Source: Streptomyces sp. JH14 (lineage in GTDB: Bacteria; Actinomycetota; Actinomycetes; Streptomycetales; Streptomycetaceae). From it: a DNA stretch of 64,000 nucleotides. The position numbers and the translations under genes are program-made. This document shows positions 26,802 through 35,975 of this stretch, piece by piece. Every line of letters begins with the position of its first letter. Position 1 is the first letter of the stretch. The stretch spans positions 3,782,001 through 3,846,000 of the forward strand of contig NZ_JAJNEL010000001.1 in assembly GCF_029428675.1 (NCBI RefSeq), read 5' to 3'. The notes under the pieces were generated by a model. The model had not been told where the DNA came from. It did not search any database and saw nothing but the letters and a program-made list of their open reading frames with translations.

Positions 26802-27986
26802 ATGAGCACGAAGGACTTCGTCGAGAAGGACTACTACAAGGTCCTCGGCGTCCCCAAGGACGCCACCGACGCCGAGATCAAGAAGGCGTACCGCAAGCTC
26901 GCCCGGGAGTTCCACCCGGACGCCAACAAGGGCGACGACAAGGCGGAGGAGCGCTTCAAGGAGATCTCCGAGGCCAATGACATCCTCGGCGACTCCAAGA
27001 AGCGCAAGGAGTACGACGAGGCGCGCGCCCTCTTCGGCAACGGCGGCTTCAGGGCCGGTCCCGGTGGCGCGGGAGGCAACTTCAACTTCGACCTGGGCGA
27101 CCTCTTCGGTGGCGCCCAGGGCGGCGGCGCCGGCGGTCCCGGTGGGTTCGGCGGCGGCGGTCTCGGCGACGTCTTCGGCGGCCTGTTCAACCGGGGCGGC
27201 GGCGCGGGCACCCGCGTGCAGCCGCGCCGCGGCCAGGACATCGAGTCCGAGGTGACGCTCAGTTTCACCGAGGCGGTCGACGGGGCCACGGTCCCGCTGC
27301 GGATGTCCAGCCAGGCGCCCTGCAAGGCGTGTTCGGGCACCGGCGACAAGAACGGCACCCCGAGGGTCTGCCCGACCTGCGTCGGCACCGGACAGGTGTC
27401 GCGCGGCAGCGGCGGCGGATTCTCGCTCACCGATCCCTGCGTGGACTGCAAGGGCCGGGGCCTCATCGCCCAGGACCCGTGCGATGTCTGCAAGGGCAGC
27501 GGGCGGGCGCGTTCCTCGCGCACCATGCAGGTCAGGATTCCGGCGGGCGTCTCCAACGGCCAGCGGATCCGGCTGCGCGGCAAGGGCGCCCCGGGCGAGC
27601 GAGGCGGTCCGGCCGGCGATCTGTACGTCGTCGTCCACGTCGACGCCCACCCGGTCTTCGGACGCAGGGACGACAACCTCACGGTCACCGTGCCCGTCAC
27701 CTTCGTGGAGGCGGCACTCGGCGGCGAGGTGAAGGTCCCCACGCTCGGTGGCCCCCCGGTCACCCTGAAGCTGCCGGCCGGCACGCCGAACGGGCGCACG
27801 ATGCGCGCCCGGGGCAAGGGCGCGGTGCGCAAGGACGGCACCCGGGGCGACCTGCTGGTCACCGTCGAGGTGGCCGTGCCGAAGGACCTGGGACCCGAGG
27901 CGCAGGACGCGCTGGAGGCCTACCGGAAGGCGACCGCGGGGGAGGACCCGCGGGCGGAGCTGTTCCAGGCTGCGAAGGGAGCTTGA
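26802..27986 (+). CDS. dnaJ: Co-chaperone DnaJ (Hsp40)
   Basis: 394 residues. The J domain has HPD (REFHPDANKGDD, residues 37-41). A long Gly/Phe-rich region covers about residues 80-145. Four zinc repeats follow (CKACSGTG, CPTCVGTG, CVDCKGRG, CDVCKGSGRA), then the C-terminal substrate domain with GAPGERGGPAGDLYV. It delivers clients to DnaK and stimulates ATP hydrolysis. Ribosome site ggagg precedes ATG 26802. Confidence 0.97.
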   Translation: MSTKDFVEKDYYKVLGVPKDATDAEIKKAYRKLAREFHPDANKGDDKAEERFKEISEANDILGDSKKRKEYDEARALFGNGGFRAGPGGAGGNFNFDLGDLFGGAQGGGAGGPGGFGGGGLGDVFGGLFNRGGGAGTRVQPRRGQDIESEVTLSFTEAVDGATVPLRMSSQAPCKACSGTGDKNGTPRVCPTCVGTGQVSRGSGGGFSLTDPCVDCKGRGLIAQDPCDVCKGSGRARSSRTMQVRIPAGVSNGQRIRLRGKGAPGERGGPAGDLYVVVHVDAHPVFGRRDDNLTVTVPVTFVEAALGGEVKVPTLGGPPVTLKLPAGTPNGRTMRARGKGAVRKDGTRGDLLVTVEVAVPKDLGPEAQDALEAYRKATAGEDPRAELFQAAKGA

Positions 27987-27987
27987 G

Positions 27988-28434
27988 GTGGACGGCCGTC
28001 GACGCAATCCGTACGAACTGACCGATGACTCACCGGTGTACGTGATCTCGATCGCGGCCCAGCTCTCGGGCCTGCATCCGCAGACGCTGCGCCAGTACGA
28101 CCGCCTCGGCCTGGTCTCCCCGGACCGCACGGCCGGCCGCGGCCGCCGCTACTCTGCCCGCGACATCGAGCTGCTGCGCACCGTGCAGCAGCTGTCGCAG
28201 GACGAGGGCATCAACCTGGCGGGCATCAAGCGCATCATCGAACTGGAGAACCAGGTGGCCGCGCTCCAGCAGCGCGTCGCCGAGCTCTCCTCGGCGCTGG
28301 ACGGCGCCGCGGTGGCGATGCAGCAGCGCGAGGCGCAGGTGCATGCGTCGTACCGGCGCGATCTGGTGCCGTATCAGGATGTGCAGCAGACCAGCGCGTT
28401 GGTGGTCTGGCGGCCGAAGAAGCCCAAGGAATAG
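27988..28434 (+). CDS. hspR: Heat-shock repressor HspR (MerR family)
   Basis: 148 residues from GTG 27988, one base after the dnaJ stop. The MerR-type DNA-binding domain is clear: YVISIAAQLSGLHPQTLRQY, DRLGLVSPDRTAGRGRRYS, then DIELLRTVQQLSQDEGINL and a coiled coil. It binds HAIR boxes, two before dnaK and one before clpB in this window, and thereby sets its own level. The tail is short and basic. Confidence 0.97.
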   Translation: MDGRRRNPYELTDDSPVYVISIAAQLSGLHPQTLRQYDRLGLVSPDRTAGRGRRYSARDIELLRTVQQLSQDEGINLAGIKRIIELENQVAALQQRVAELSSALDGAAVAMQQREAQVHASYRRDLVPYQDVQQTSALVVWRPKKPKE

Positions 28435-28463
28435 GCGCGTTCGCGGCGTATGGATGAACGGTC

Positions 28464-28501
28464 GAGGCCCGTCACCCGGAAGGAAACGGGTGGCGGGCCT
28501 C
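28464..28501 (+). terminator. Terminator of the dnaK operon
   Basis: gaggcccgtcacccg pairs with cgggtggcgggcctc (one G-T pair) around gaaggaaa, 30 bp after hspR. No further gene is seen before 28660. Confidence 0.8.
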
Positions 28502-28659
28502 CGTCGTGCGGGCGGTTCCTTCGCTCGCGACTGCGGGAACGAGAGTGCCGGCGCGCACGAGATGACCGCGGCGATACTCCGCCGACGGCCTTCCGGAGTC
28601 GCGAGATCCGGTCCGGCCGACGTGACCGGCGGGATCTCCTCCCTCGCCCCCGGGCCGGT

Positions 28660-29670
28660 TCAGGAGCCGACGGGTGTCTGCCCGCGCGGAGCCGGGTCGT
28701 CCTGGTCGACGAGGCCCGACTGGATGATGAGCGCGCCGAGGTGGGTCCGGCTGGACGCGTGGAGCGTCTGCATGAGCTTGGCGATGTGGGACCGGCAGGT
28801 GCGGATGCTGATCCCGAGCTTGCGGGCGACGGTGTCGTCGACGTGCCCCTCGACGAGGAGCCGCGCGATGCTGAGCTGCACGGCGGTGGCGGGGGCGCCG
28901 GGGGAGGCCTGGTGCAGGTTCTCCTCGATGGGGATGGCCTGGGCCCACAGCGCCTCGTACACCTGGACCAGATAGCGGACCAGGGCCGGGTGGCGGATCT
29001 CCAGGGCGACGTCGCGCTCGGGGGTGGCGGGGATGAAGGCGACCGCTCGGTCGAAGATGAGCAGCCGCTCGATGGTCTGCTCGATGGTGCGGACCTGGAG
29101 GCGGTCCGCGGGGACCTGGGCCAGGTAGTGCTTGAGGTGGGGGCTGTAGCGGGCAGGGTGCTGGTAGAGATGGCGCAGCCGAGCCCCGCTGCTGATGGCC
29201 GGCTGCACGGTGCGCAGGGCCTGCTGCATCGTTCTGAGGGGCCGGGTGCCGCCTGGCTGTGCCGTCAGGATCTCGTCCCTCGCCAGGTGGGTGGCATCCA
29301 TGACGGCCGTGTTGATGAGCGGCTTTCCCTCGATGACGGTGATGGCGAGGTTGGGGTCCTCGCTGGCGACCGACGTCAGGGGGGCCAGTGAGTCCGCAAG
29401 GGCCGCGGTGAGCCGTATCCGTTCGTGGATCTCGCGTGTGACGGGCTGCAGCAGATGCGCGAGGGCCGCGGACGGGGGCACGGGGCGCATCCACGCGCCG
29501 TCCCGGGGGTCGGGGTGGACCAGCGCCATGTCGATGAGGCACGGGGCGGGTGCGAGGTCGGCGCGGGCGATCCGGCCCTTGCGGAGCGCCTCGGTGTAGA
29601 GCCGGATCCCGGATTCGCACAGCTCAAGTGCGCCGTGCGAATGCCCGGGTTGCTCCTCGTCTCTACCCAT
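28660..29670 (-). CDS. LuxR-type helix-turn-helix regulator, paralogue A
   Basis: 336 residues from ATG 29670, with aggggatc upstream; a GTG at 29694 would add eight. The N-terminal 70 residues carry a region GIRLYTEALRKGRI and APCLIDMALVHPDP that the next gene shares. A central domain resembles the phospholipase D-like sensor of TrmB-type regulators (AITVIEGKPLINTAVMD, VRTIEQTIERLLIFDRAVAF). The C-terminus is a LuxR HTH: IARLLVEGHVDDTVARKLGI and RTCRSHIAKLM. Its ligand is unknown. It lies 172 bp downstream of paralogue B on the same strand. Confidence 0.82.
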   Translation of the reverse strand: MGRDEEQPGHSHGALELCESGIRLYTEALRKGRIARADLAPAPCLIDMALVHPDPRDGAWMRPVPPSAALAHLLQPVTREIHERIRLTAALADSLAPLTSVASEDPNLAITVIEGKPLINTAVMDATHLARDEILTAQPGGTRPLRTMQQALRTVQPAISSGARLRHLYQHPARYSPHLKHYLAQVPADRLQVRTIEQTIERLLIFDRAVAFIPATPERDVALEIRHPALVRYLVQVYEALWAQAIPIEENLHQASPGAPATAVQLSIARLLVEGHVDDTVARKLGISIRTCRSHIAKLMQTLHASSRTHLGALIIQSGLVDQDDPAPRGQTPVGS

Positions 29671-29694
29671 TCGGGATCCCCTACTTTTGTGCAC

Positions 29695-29842
29695 TGCAGC
29701 AAGATGACGGTGGTGGGAAGCCTAGCCACAGGGAGAGTGTTGTCCCCGCTGGGTGGTGAACTCCCCCCGTGCAAGGGGGCGTGGCTGCTGTCCCCTTGTC
29801 GCCGCCACCACGCACCGGCCTGGGAGGAGGGCGGAGAGTGCG
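29695..29842. other. Gap between the two HTH regulators
   Basis: A promoter for paralogue A probably lies here. No gene and no clear hairpin are seen. Confidence 0.4.
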
Positions 29843-30826
29843 TCAGCGGTCCTGTTCCAGGAGTCCTGACCGGGCTATCAAGTAGCCGAGCTGGGCGCGG
29901 CTGTTGCTGCCGAGGATGGCGGACAGTTTGGCCACGTGCGCACGGCACGTACGGACGTTCATGCCGAGGCGACGGGCGATCGCCTCGTCGACATGGCCCT
30001 CGACGAGGAGTTGGGCGATGGAGCGCTGAACACCACTGATGCCTTTGGGAGCCGGGTCGTAGTGAAGCTCCTCGAGGAGCGGGGAGGCGCGGTTCCAGAG
30101 CTGCTCGAAGACCTTGACCAGGTAGTCGACCAGCCCGGGGTGGCGAAGCTCCAGCGCGATCTGGTCGTCGTTCTGGGCCGGAATGAAGGCGACGGTCCGG
30201 TCGAACACGATCAGGCGCTCGATGAGTTCCTCGAGTGTGCGGATCTCCACCTTGCCCTCGGCCATGCGCTCCGCGTAGGCGAGTGTGCCCTGGCTGTGCC
30301 GGACGGTGTGCTGGTAGAGGGTGCGCATGCCGACGCCGCGGTCGACCACCGACAGGCCTCGTTCCAGCCCTTCTCTGAGGCGGTCCTCGCCCCGGTCGCC
30401 CCCCGGCTGGACGGTGAGGACCTCGACGCGGCACTCCGCGGTGGCGAGATCGAGCGCCGCGTTGATCCGATTGCTTCCCTCGAGCACCGTGATGGCATGG
30501 GTGATGGGCGAATCCTGGGCGCTGATGTCCATGAACGGCTCGAACGAATCGGTCAGTTCGACGGAGCGCCGTCTGCGTTCCTGGATTTCGCGTTCCAGGG
30601 GATGCAGGCGTTGTGCCAGCGCGGCGGACGGGGGAACCGGGCGGAGCCACGCGGGGTCGTCGGGGTCGGGATGGAGAAGGGCGAAGTCCATCAGGCAGGG
30701 CGCCGGCGCCACCTCGGAACGCAATATCCGCCCGGAGCGCAGCGCACTGGCGTAGAGGTGCCTTCCCACTTCGCATAGTTCGGTGATCCCGTGAGGATGT
30801 GTCTGTTTTGTATCGATTGTCGCCAT
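29843..30826 (-). CDS. LuxR-type helix-turn-helix regulator, paralogue B
   Basis: 327 residues from ATG 30826 (MATIDTKQTHPHGITELCE), preceded by ggggtggag. It follows paralogue A along its full length: GRHLYASALRSGRILRSEVA, APCLMDFALLHPDPDDPAWL, the PLD-like TrmB-type sensor with AITVLEGSNRINAALDL and IRTLEELIERLIVFDRTVAF, and the LuxR HTH IAQLLVEGHVDEAIARRLGM with RTCRAHVAKL. It diverges across 110 bp from the repeat-peptide gene, which is therefore its most likely target. Confidence 0.82.
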   Translation of the reverse strand: MATIDTKQTHPHGITELCEVGRHLYASALRSGRILRSEVAPAPCLMDFALLHPDPDDPAWLRPVPPSAALAQRLHPLEREIQERRRRSVELTDSFEPFMDISAQDSPITHAITVLEGSNRINAALDLATAECRVEVLTVQPGGDRGEDRLREGLERGLSVVDRGVGMRTLYQHTVRHSQGTLAYAERMAEGKVEIRTLEELIERLIVFDRTVAFIPAQNDDQIALELRHPGLVDYLVKVFEQLWNRASPLLEELHYDPAPKGISGVQRSIAQLLVEGHVDEAIARRLGMNVRTCRAHVAKLSAILGSNSRAQLGYLIARSGLLEQDR

Positions 30827-30936
30827 ATCTCCACCCCCCAGGTTCCTGAACATGCAGGAACATGATGCATCTACCCGGTGGTGTTTGTGTGCCCAGGTGA
30901 GACATCGTCTTTGGTGCGGGGGAGAGGAATCCACAA

Positions 30937-31221
30937 GTGAGGACGAAGCCGACTATGTACAAGCGAATGCTTCGCTCGGCGCTTGCCGCCACATTCGTCG
31001 TGGCCCTGGGCTATGGCGCGCTGGCCAGCGATGAGATCAGTTGGAGCGCGGAGGCGGCAGGCCCGCCCGGCGAGATCAGCTGGAGCGTTGAGGCCGATGG
31101 CGCACCCGGTGAGATCAGCTGGTCCGCGCCGGCCGGCACTCCTGGTGAGATCAGCTGGTCCGCGCCGGCCGGCACTCCCGGTGAGATCAGCTGGTCCACG
31201 CCGGCCGACGCCGGCGCATGA
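30937..31221 (+). CDS. Secreted repeat peptide with five EISW units (precursor-like)
   Basis: 94 residues from GTG 30937 with ggggagagg upstream (an ATG at 30955 is the alternative). A Sec signal peptide (KPTMYKRMLRSALAATFVV, then ALGYGALA/SD) is followed by almost nothing but repeats: DEISW, then four GEISW, each trailed by SAxAxGxP-type residues. Units are 13, 13, 12, 12 and 13 residues, and the third and fourth are identical (GEISWSAPAGTP). There is no Cys. The DNA shows a 36-39 bp tandem repeat. Repeated cores behind a leader suggest a precursor that is cut or modified, or a surface repeat protein. Its stop overlaps the next start (ATGA). Confidence 0.82.
   Translation: MRTKPTMYKRMLRSALAATFVVALGYGALASDEISWSAEAAGPPGEISWSVEADGAPGEISWSAPAGTPGEISWSAPAGTPGEISWSTPADAGA
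31030..31206 (+). repeat. Tandem 36-39 bp coding repeat, five units
   Basis: Each unit encodes (D/G)EISWS plus a variable tail; units 3 and 4 (31111-31146 and 31147-31182) are nearly identical in DNA (ggtgagatcagctggtccgc...). Copy number may vary between strains. Confidence 0.85.
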
Positions 31222-31538
31222 CCATCCCGCCGGACGACCGGGTGTTCCGACGCGAAATGGCTTCGGCCTACCGCTCAGGGTGGCACTTCATCGATCTGCT
31301 CACGGCCCTCCCCCGCCATGGCGATTCGTTGATGGTCACCCTGCTTGGAGAGCCCATCGTCGTCGTCCTGGAGGACGACGACGAGGTTCGCGCCTACCGG
31401 TGTCTCCGTCGTCCCCGGGGGGCGCCGCGCCCCGTCCGTTGTGCCATCCGGTACGGAATGATCTTCGTCAATCTCGATCAGCGGGACCACCAGCTGATCG
31501 AACCCGAAACCATCACCGCCACCCCCCGCAGTGCCTGA
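31218..31538 (+). CDS. Short Rieske-like protein lacking the histidine ligands
   Basis: 106 residues from ATG 31218, overlapping the repeat-peptide stop. The layout copies the start of Rieske oxygenases: FRREMASAYRSGWHFI, GDSLMVTLLGEPIVVV, then VRAYRCLRRPRGAP and RCAIRYGMIFVNLDQ. In a true Rieske site one expects C-x-H and C-x-x-H; here they read C62-L-R and C75-A-I-R, so both histidines are Arg and the cluster cannot be bound in the usual way. No catalytic domain follows. Coupled translation with the EISW peptide suggests it acts on or carries that product. This role is inference. Confidence 0.72.
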   Translation: MTIPPDDRVFRREMASAYRSGWHFIDLLTALPRHGDSLMVTLLGEPIVVVLEDDDEVRAYRCLRRPRGAPRPVRCAIRYGMIFVNLDQRDHQLIEPETITATPRSA

Positions 31539-31578
31539 GCGATCCCCCGTCGTTCCATGTCGCTCAGACACTCCCCCA

Positions 31579-31621
31579 CACAGCGGCGCCACCGTGACCT
31601 GAACGCGGTGGCGCCGCTGTG
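31579..31621. terminator. Bidirectional terminator
   Basis: cacagcggcgccaccg / cggtggcgccgctgtg forms a perfect 16-bp stem between the convergent Rieske-like and PPOX genes. Confidence 0.85.
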
Positions 31622-31630
31622 CTGCTCGGG

Positions 31631-32053
31631 TCAGGCCGTGCGGACCGGTGCGCCCCGGCCCAGTGCCCGGTCGAGGGCGATCTCGATGACGACCCGGTCC
31701 GGATTGGGCGCCGGGGTGCGTTCGTAGCGCTCCGCGTAGCGGCGTACCGCGTCGGCGACCACGTCCTGCTCCGTACGGACCGTCGCGAGGCCCTCCAGCG
31801 TCGCCCAGCGGCCCCGGTCCACCTGGCAGACCGCCACCCGTGCCCCGCCCGGGCCGGCGGCCAGGACGTGGGCGACCTTTCTGCTGCTCTTGTTGGTGAT
31901 GATGCGCGCGAGCCCCGCCTCGGGGTCGTACGTCACGCCGACCGGCACCACGTGCGGGGTGCCGTCGGGGCGCAGGGTGGTCAGGGTGCACACGTGGTAC
32001 TCGCGCCAGAAGGCGAGGTACTCGGGGCTGGGGTTGCGTACGTCTACGGCCAT
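31631..32053 (-). CDS. PPOX-class F420-dependent or flavin oxidoreductase
   Basis: 140 residues from ATG 32053. The split β-barrel motifs are YHVCTLTTLRPDGTPHVVPV, RIITNKSSRKVAHV and VAVCQVDRGRWATLEG. Members of the pyridoxamine-oxidase-like fold in actinobacteria often use F420. The substrate is unknown. It runs convergently to the repeat-peptide island and divergently from clpB; nothing links it to either. Confidence 0.87.
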   Translation of the reverse strand: MAVDVRNPSPEYLAFWREYHVCTLTTLRPDGTPHVVPVGVTYDPEAGLARIITNKSSRKVAHVLAAGPGGARVAVCQVDRGRWATLEGLATVRTEQDVVADAVRRYAERYERTPAPNPDRVVIEIALDRALGRGAPVRTA

Positions 32054-32191
32054 GGGCAAAGGGTAGGCAGCCCCGCCCGGTCTGCGGTGGCGGAGGGGTT
32101 CTCCGGCCGGTTCACTCGGAGCATGGGCGGGATTGCGCACCGGCTGCCGTCCGGCAGCGGTTTCTGCCGGAGAATTCCGTGGGAGTCTCGA

Positions 32192-32212
32192 CTTGAGTGG
32201 AATAGACTCAAC
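32192..32212. promoter_or_regulatory. HAIR operator before clpB
   Basis: cttgagt-N7-actcaac matches the HspR consensus in 13 of 14 positions, 75 bp before the clpB start. It places clpB in the same regulon as the dnaK operon 8 kb away. Confidence 0.9.
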
Positions 32213-32286
32213 TTTGTGGACGTTGACTGAGTCATTGTCGTGAAGACCATGGACGGACCAGCCACCGCAAGGAGGAGAGAGCAGAC

Positions 32287-34884
32287 GTGGACGCCGAGCT
32301 GACCAACAAGAGCCGGGACGCCATCAACGCGGCCACCAACAGGGCCGTGAAGGACGGGCACGCCGATCTGACCCCGGGGCATCTTCTCCTCGCTCTCCTG
32401 GAGGGCGAGGACAACGAGAACATCACCGACCTGCTGGCCGCCGTCGACGCCGACCAGGTCGCCGTACGGGCCGAGACCGACCGGCTGCTCGCGTCGCTGC
32501 CCAGCGTCACCGGCGCGACCGTCGCCCCGCCGCAGCCCAACCGTGAGCTGCTCGCGGTCATCTCCGACGCCGCGCAGCGCGCGAAGGAGCTCGGCGACGA
32601 CTACCTCTCCACCGAGCACCTGCTGATCGCCATCGCCGCCGTGGGCGGCCGCGCCGGTGAGATCCTGACCCGGCAGGGGGCCGGCGCCAAGAAGCTGCTG
32701 GACGCATTCGAGAAGAGCAGGGGAGGGCGCCGGGTGACCACACCCGACCCGGAGGGTCAGTACAAGGCCCTGGAGAAGTTCGGCACCGACTTCACGGCCG
32801 CCGCCAGGGAGGGCAAGCTCGACCCCGTCATCGGACGTGACCAGGAGATCCGGCGCGTCGTGCAGGTCCTGTCGCGGCGGACGAAGAACAACCCCGTGCT
32901 CATCGGTGAGCCCGGCGTCGGCAAGACGGCCGTCGTCGAAGGTCTCGCCCAGCGCATCGTCAAGGGCGATGTGCCGGAGAGCCTGCGCAACAAGCGGCTG
33001 GTCTCGCTGGACCTCGGGGCGATGGTCGCCGGGGCCAAGTACCGCGGCGAGTTCGAGGAACGGCTGAAGAGCGTCCTCTCCGAGATCAAGGAGAGCGACG
33101 GGCAGATCGTCACGTTCATCGACGAGCTGCACACCGTCGTGGGCGCCGGCGCCGGCGGCGACTCCGCCATGGACGCCGGCAACATGCTCAAGCCCATGCT
33201 GGCCCGTGGAGAGCTGCGGATGGTCGGCGCGACCACGCTCGACGAGTACCGCGAGAGGATCGAGAAGGACCCCGCCCTGGAGCGCCGCTTCCAGCAGGTC
33301 CTGGTCGCCGAACCGTCCGTCGAGGACACCATCGCGATCCTCCGCGGGCTCAAGGGACGGTACGAGGCGCACCACAAGGTGCAGATCGCGGACTCCGCGC
33401 TGGTTGCCGCCGCGACCCTGTCCGACCGCTACATCACCTCCCGCTTCCTCCCCGACAAGGCGATCGACCTGGTCGACGAGGCGGCGTCCCGGCTGCGCAT
33501 GGAGATCGACTCCTCGCCCGTCGAGATCGACGAACTGCAGCGCGCCGTCGACCGCCTCCACATGGAGGAGCTGGCGCTGAAGAACGAGACCGACGCGGGT
33601 TCCGTCCAGCGTCTGGAGAAGCTCCGCCGCGACCTCGCCGACAAGGAGGAGGAGCTGCGCGGTCTCACCGCCCGCTGGGAGAAGGAGAAGCAGGGCCTCA
33701 ACCGCGTTGGTGAGCTGAAGGAACGCCTCGACGACCTGCGCGGGCAGGCCGAACGTGCCCAGCGCGACGGCGACTTCGACACCGCCTCCAAGCTGCTGTA
33801 CGGAGAGATTCCGGGCCTGGAGCGGGAGCTGGCGGAGGCGGACGAGGCCGAGCAGGAGGCCGCCAAGGACACCATGGTCAAGGACGAGGTCGGCCCGGAC
33901 GACATCGCCGACGTCGTCGGTGCCTGGACCGGCATCCCGGCCGGACGGCTGCTGGAGGGCGAGACCCAGAAGCTGCTGCGCATGGAGGAGGAGCTGGGCC
34001 GGCGGCTGATCGGCCAGACCGAGGCCGTCCGTGCGGTGTCGGACGCGGTCCGCCGCACCAGGGCCGGTATCGCCGACCCGGACCGGCCCACCGGATCGTT
34101 CCTCTTCCTCGGTCCGACCGGTGTCGGCAAGACGGAGCTGGCGAAGGCACTCGCCGACTTCCTGTTCGACGACGAACGGGCCATGGTCCGCATCGACATG
34201 AGCGAGTACAGCGAGAAGCACAGCGTCGCCCGGCTGGTCGGCGCGCCCCCCGGCTATGTGGGGTACGAGGAGGGTGGCCAGCTCACGGAGGCGATCCGCC
34301 GCCGCCCGTACAGCGTCGTCCTGCTCGACGAGGTGGAGAAGGCCCATCCGGAGGTCTTCGACATCCTGCTCCAGGTGCTCGACGACGGGCGGCTCACCGA
34401 CGGCCAGGGCCGGACGGTGGACTTCCGCAACACCATCCTGATCCTGACGTCGAACCTCGGCAGCCAGTTCCTGATGGACCCGCTGACCAAGCCGGAGGAG
34501 AAGAAGCAGCAGGTGCTGGAGGTCGTACGCGCCTCCTTCAAGCCGGAGTTCCTCAACCGGCTCGACGACCTGGTGGTGTTCTCGGCACTCTCCGGCGACG
34601 AGCTCGCGCACATCGCGGCGCTCCAGATCGACCGGCTCGCCAAGCGGCTGGCCGACCGGCGGCTCACCCTCGACGTCACCCCGGCCGCGCTGGCCTGGCT
34701 GGCGAAGGAGGGCAACGACCCGGCGTACGGGGCGCGGCCGCTGCGCCGCCTGATCCAGACGGCGATCGGCGACCGGCTCGCGAAGGAGATCCTCGCGGGC
34801 GAGGTCACCGACGGGGACACCGTGCGGGTGGACACGTTCGGGGACGGCGAGGAGGCTGGTCTGATCGTGGGGGCTGTCAGGTGA
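32287..34884 (+). CDS. clpB: Disaggregase ClpB (Hsp100)
   Basis: 865 residues from GTG 32287, after aaggagg. Two N-terminal Clp repeats come first. AAA-1 has Walker [10 protein letters not shown] near residue 210 and Walker [10 protein letters not shown]; the coiled middle domain covers about residues 400-530 ([18 protein letters not shown]); AAA-2 has Walker [10 protein letters not shown] near residue 607 and Walker [12 protein letters not shown], with sensor-2 GARPLRR near the end. It pulls proteins from aggregates with the DnaK system. The HAIR box upstream shows HspR control. Confidence 0.97.
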   Translation: MDAELTNKSRDAINAATNRAVKDGHADLTPGHLLLALLEGEDNENITDLLAAVDADQVAVRAETDRLLASLPSVTGATVAPPQPNRELLAVISDAAQRAKELGDDYLSTEHLLIAIAAVGGRAGEILTRQGAGAKKLLDAFEKSRGGRRVTTPDPEGQYKALEKFGTDFTAAAREGKLDPVIGRDQEIRRVVQVLSRRTKNNPVLIGEPGVGKTAVVEGLAQRIVKGDVPESLRNKRLVSLDLGAMVAGAKYRGEFEERLKSVLSEIKESDGQIVTFIDELHTVVGAGAGGDSAMDAGNMLKPMLARGELRMVGATTLDEYRERIEKDPALERRFQQVLVAEPSVEDTIAILRGLKGRYEAHHKVQIADSALVAAATLSDRYITSRFLPDKAIDLVDEAASRLRMEIDSSPVEIDELQRAVDRLHMEELALKNETDAGSVQRLEKLRRDLADKEEELRGLTARWEKEKQGLNRVGELKERLDDLRGQAERAQRDGDFDTASKLLYGEIPGLERELAEADEAEQEAAKDTMVKDEVGPDDIADVVGAWTGIPAGRLLEGETQKLLRMEEELGRRLIGQTEAVRAVSDAVRRTRAGIADPDRPTGSFLFLGPTGVGKTELAKALADFLFDDERAMVRIDMSEYSEKHSVARLVGAPPGYVGYEEGGQLTEAIRRRPYSVVLLDEVEKAHPEVFDILLQVLDDGRLTDGQGRTVDFRNTILILTSNLGSQFLMDPLTKPEEKKQQVLEVVRASFKPEFLNRLDDLVVFSALSGDELAHIAALQIDRLAKRLADRRLTLDVTPAALAWLAKEGNDPAYGARPLRRLIQTAIGDRLAKEILAGEVTDGDTVRVDTFGDGEEAGLIVGAVR

Positions 34885-35192
34885 CGGGCCGGGCGGCCGG
34901 GGCCCGGGTGGGCCTCGGCCTCGGCCGCCGGCTCGGCCCCGTACGGGGCCGAAGGGCACCAGGGCGGAGGGCCGGGTGACGACGAGCGCGGGCGGCGCCG
35001 GGACGCCCGACAGCAGACGGATTCTGCCCCGGTCGGGTGTTCCGTCCCCGGCACGCGCTTCCGGCCGGCTCCCCGGAACCCTCCCCGACGGCCGAATCGT
35101 GTCAGCCGGTAGCTGATCTGCCCGGTTGGGGGTTGCCATCCCCTGCCCGCCATGGGAGAGGATGGCGGCAACCGTACGAAGGGAAATTCACG
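34885..35192. other. 308-bp gap downstream of clpB
   Basis: No gene is seen. A 20-bp perfect palindrome, tcggccccgt/acggggccga at 34933-34952, may end clpB transcription. The ribosome site for the next gene (gaaggga) is at the right edge. Confidence 0.55.
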
Positions 35193-35753
35193 GTGAGCAT
35201 CGACCCGTCCTCGATTCCGAATTTCGGGGGCCAGCCCGAACCGCAGGCGGCAGGACCGGAGGGCCCCGTCGTCCCTGACCAGGACCTCGTCAAGCAGCTC
35301 CTCGAGCAGATGGAGCTGAAGTACGTCGTCGACGACGAGGGCGACCTCGCGGCGCCGTGGGAAGAGTTCCGCACGTACTTCATGTTCCGTGGCGAGGACG
35401 AGCAGCAGGTCTTCTCGGTCCGTACGTTCTACGACCGCCCCCACGCCATGGACCAGCGCCCGGTCCTCCTCGACGCGATCGACGACTGGAACCGCCGCAC
35501 TCTGTGGCCCAAGGTCTACACGCACACCCATGAGGCCGAGGAGGGCAGCGGGGAGACCGAGGCCTCGGTCCGTCTGATCGGTGAGGCGCAGATGCTCATC
35601 GGTACGGGCGTCAGCCTGGAGCACTTCGTCTCGTCGACGGTCAGCTGGGTGCGGGCCTCGATCGAGTTCGACAGGTGGCTGCTGGAGCGTCTGGGCCTCG
35701 AGCCGGCCGAGCGGAAGTCGGACGGCGAGGGCGACGCGGCGCCGAGCGCCTGA
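35193..35753 (+). CDS. YbjN-domain protein
   Basis: 186 residues from GTG 35193. The YbjN domain runs from about residue 28 to 165: LVKQLLEQMELKYVVDDEGD, EEFRTYFMFRGEDEQQVFSV, LLDAIDDWNRRTLWPKVYTH, and EHFVSSTVSWVRASIEFDRW. This fold resembles type III secretion chaperones and in Streptomyces is widespread but unassigned. The N-terminal 28 residues are Pro/Gln-rich. It is the last core gene before the biosynthetic cluster. Confidence 0.85.
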   Translation: MSIDPSSIPNFGGQPEPQAAGPEGPVVPDQDLVKQLLEQMELKYVVDDEGDLAAPWEEFRTYFMFRGEDEQQVFSVRTFYDRPHAMDQRPVLLDAIDDWNRRTLWPKVYTHTHEAEEGSGETEASVRLIGEAQMLIGTGVSLEHFVSSTVSWVRASIEFDRWLLERLGLEPAERKSDGEGDAAPSA

Positions 35754-35820
35754 TGCAGGGCGTCTGACCGGCGCGACTGCGGCGAGAGTGGCCGCGGATG
35801 CGCCGATCGGGCGAGCGACG

Positions 35821-35865
35821 GCCCGGGCGGGACGGTGGTCATCACGACCGACGTCCCGCCCGGGC
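35821..35865. terminator. Terminator between YbjN and KAS III genes
   Basis: gcccgggcgggacg / cgtcccgcccgggc with a 17-base loop. It serves the two converging genes and marks the left border of the biosynthetic cluster. Confidence 0.8.
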
Positions 35866-35975
35866 TTCTGCCGTTGCGGTCGGCCTTCCGGGACACGGGG
35901 ACGGCCCGCCGGGACGAACCGGCGAGCCGTCACAAACGTTCGAGGTCGCAGGACCTGGGAGTGACGCGACGCCGG

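Noticed and set aside
31011..31199. Minus-strand frame with DQLISPGVPAGA repeats
   Set aside because: It is the complement of the EISW tandem repeat. It has no ribosome site or signal peptide and merely mirrors the plus-strand periodicity.
32044..35139. 1031-codon open frame opposite clpB
   Set aside because: Shadow of clpB. The product is a His/Asp/Val/Arg-rich string with no domain, and clpB is fully convincing.
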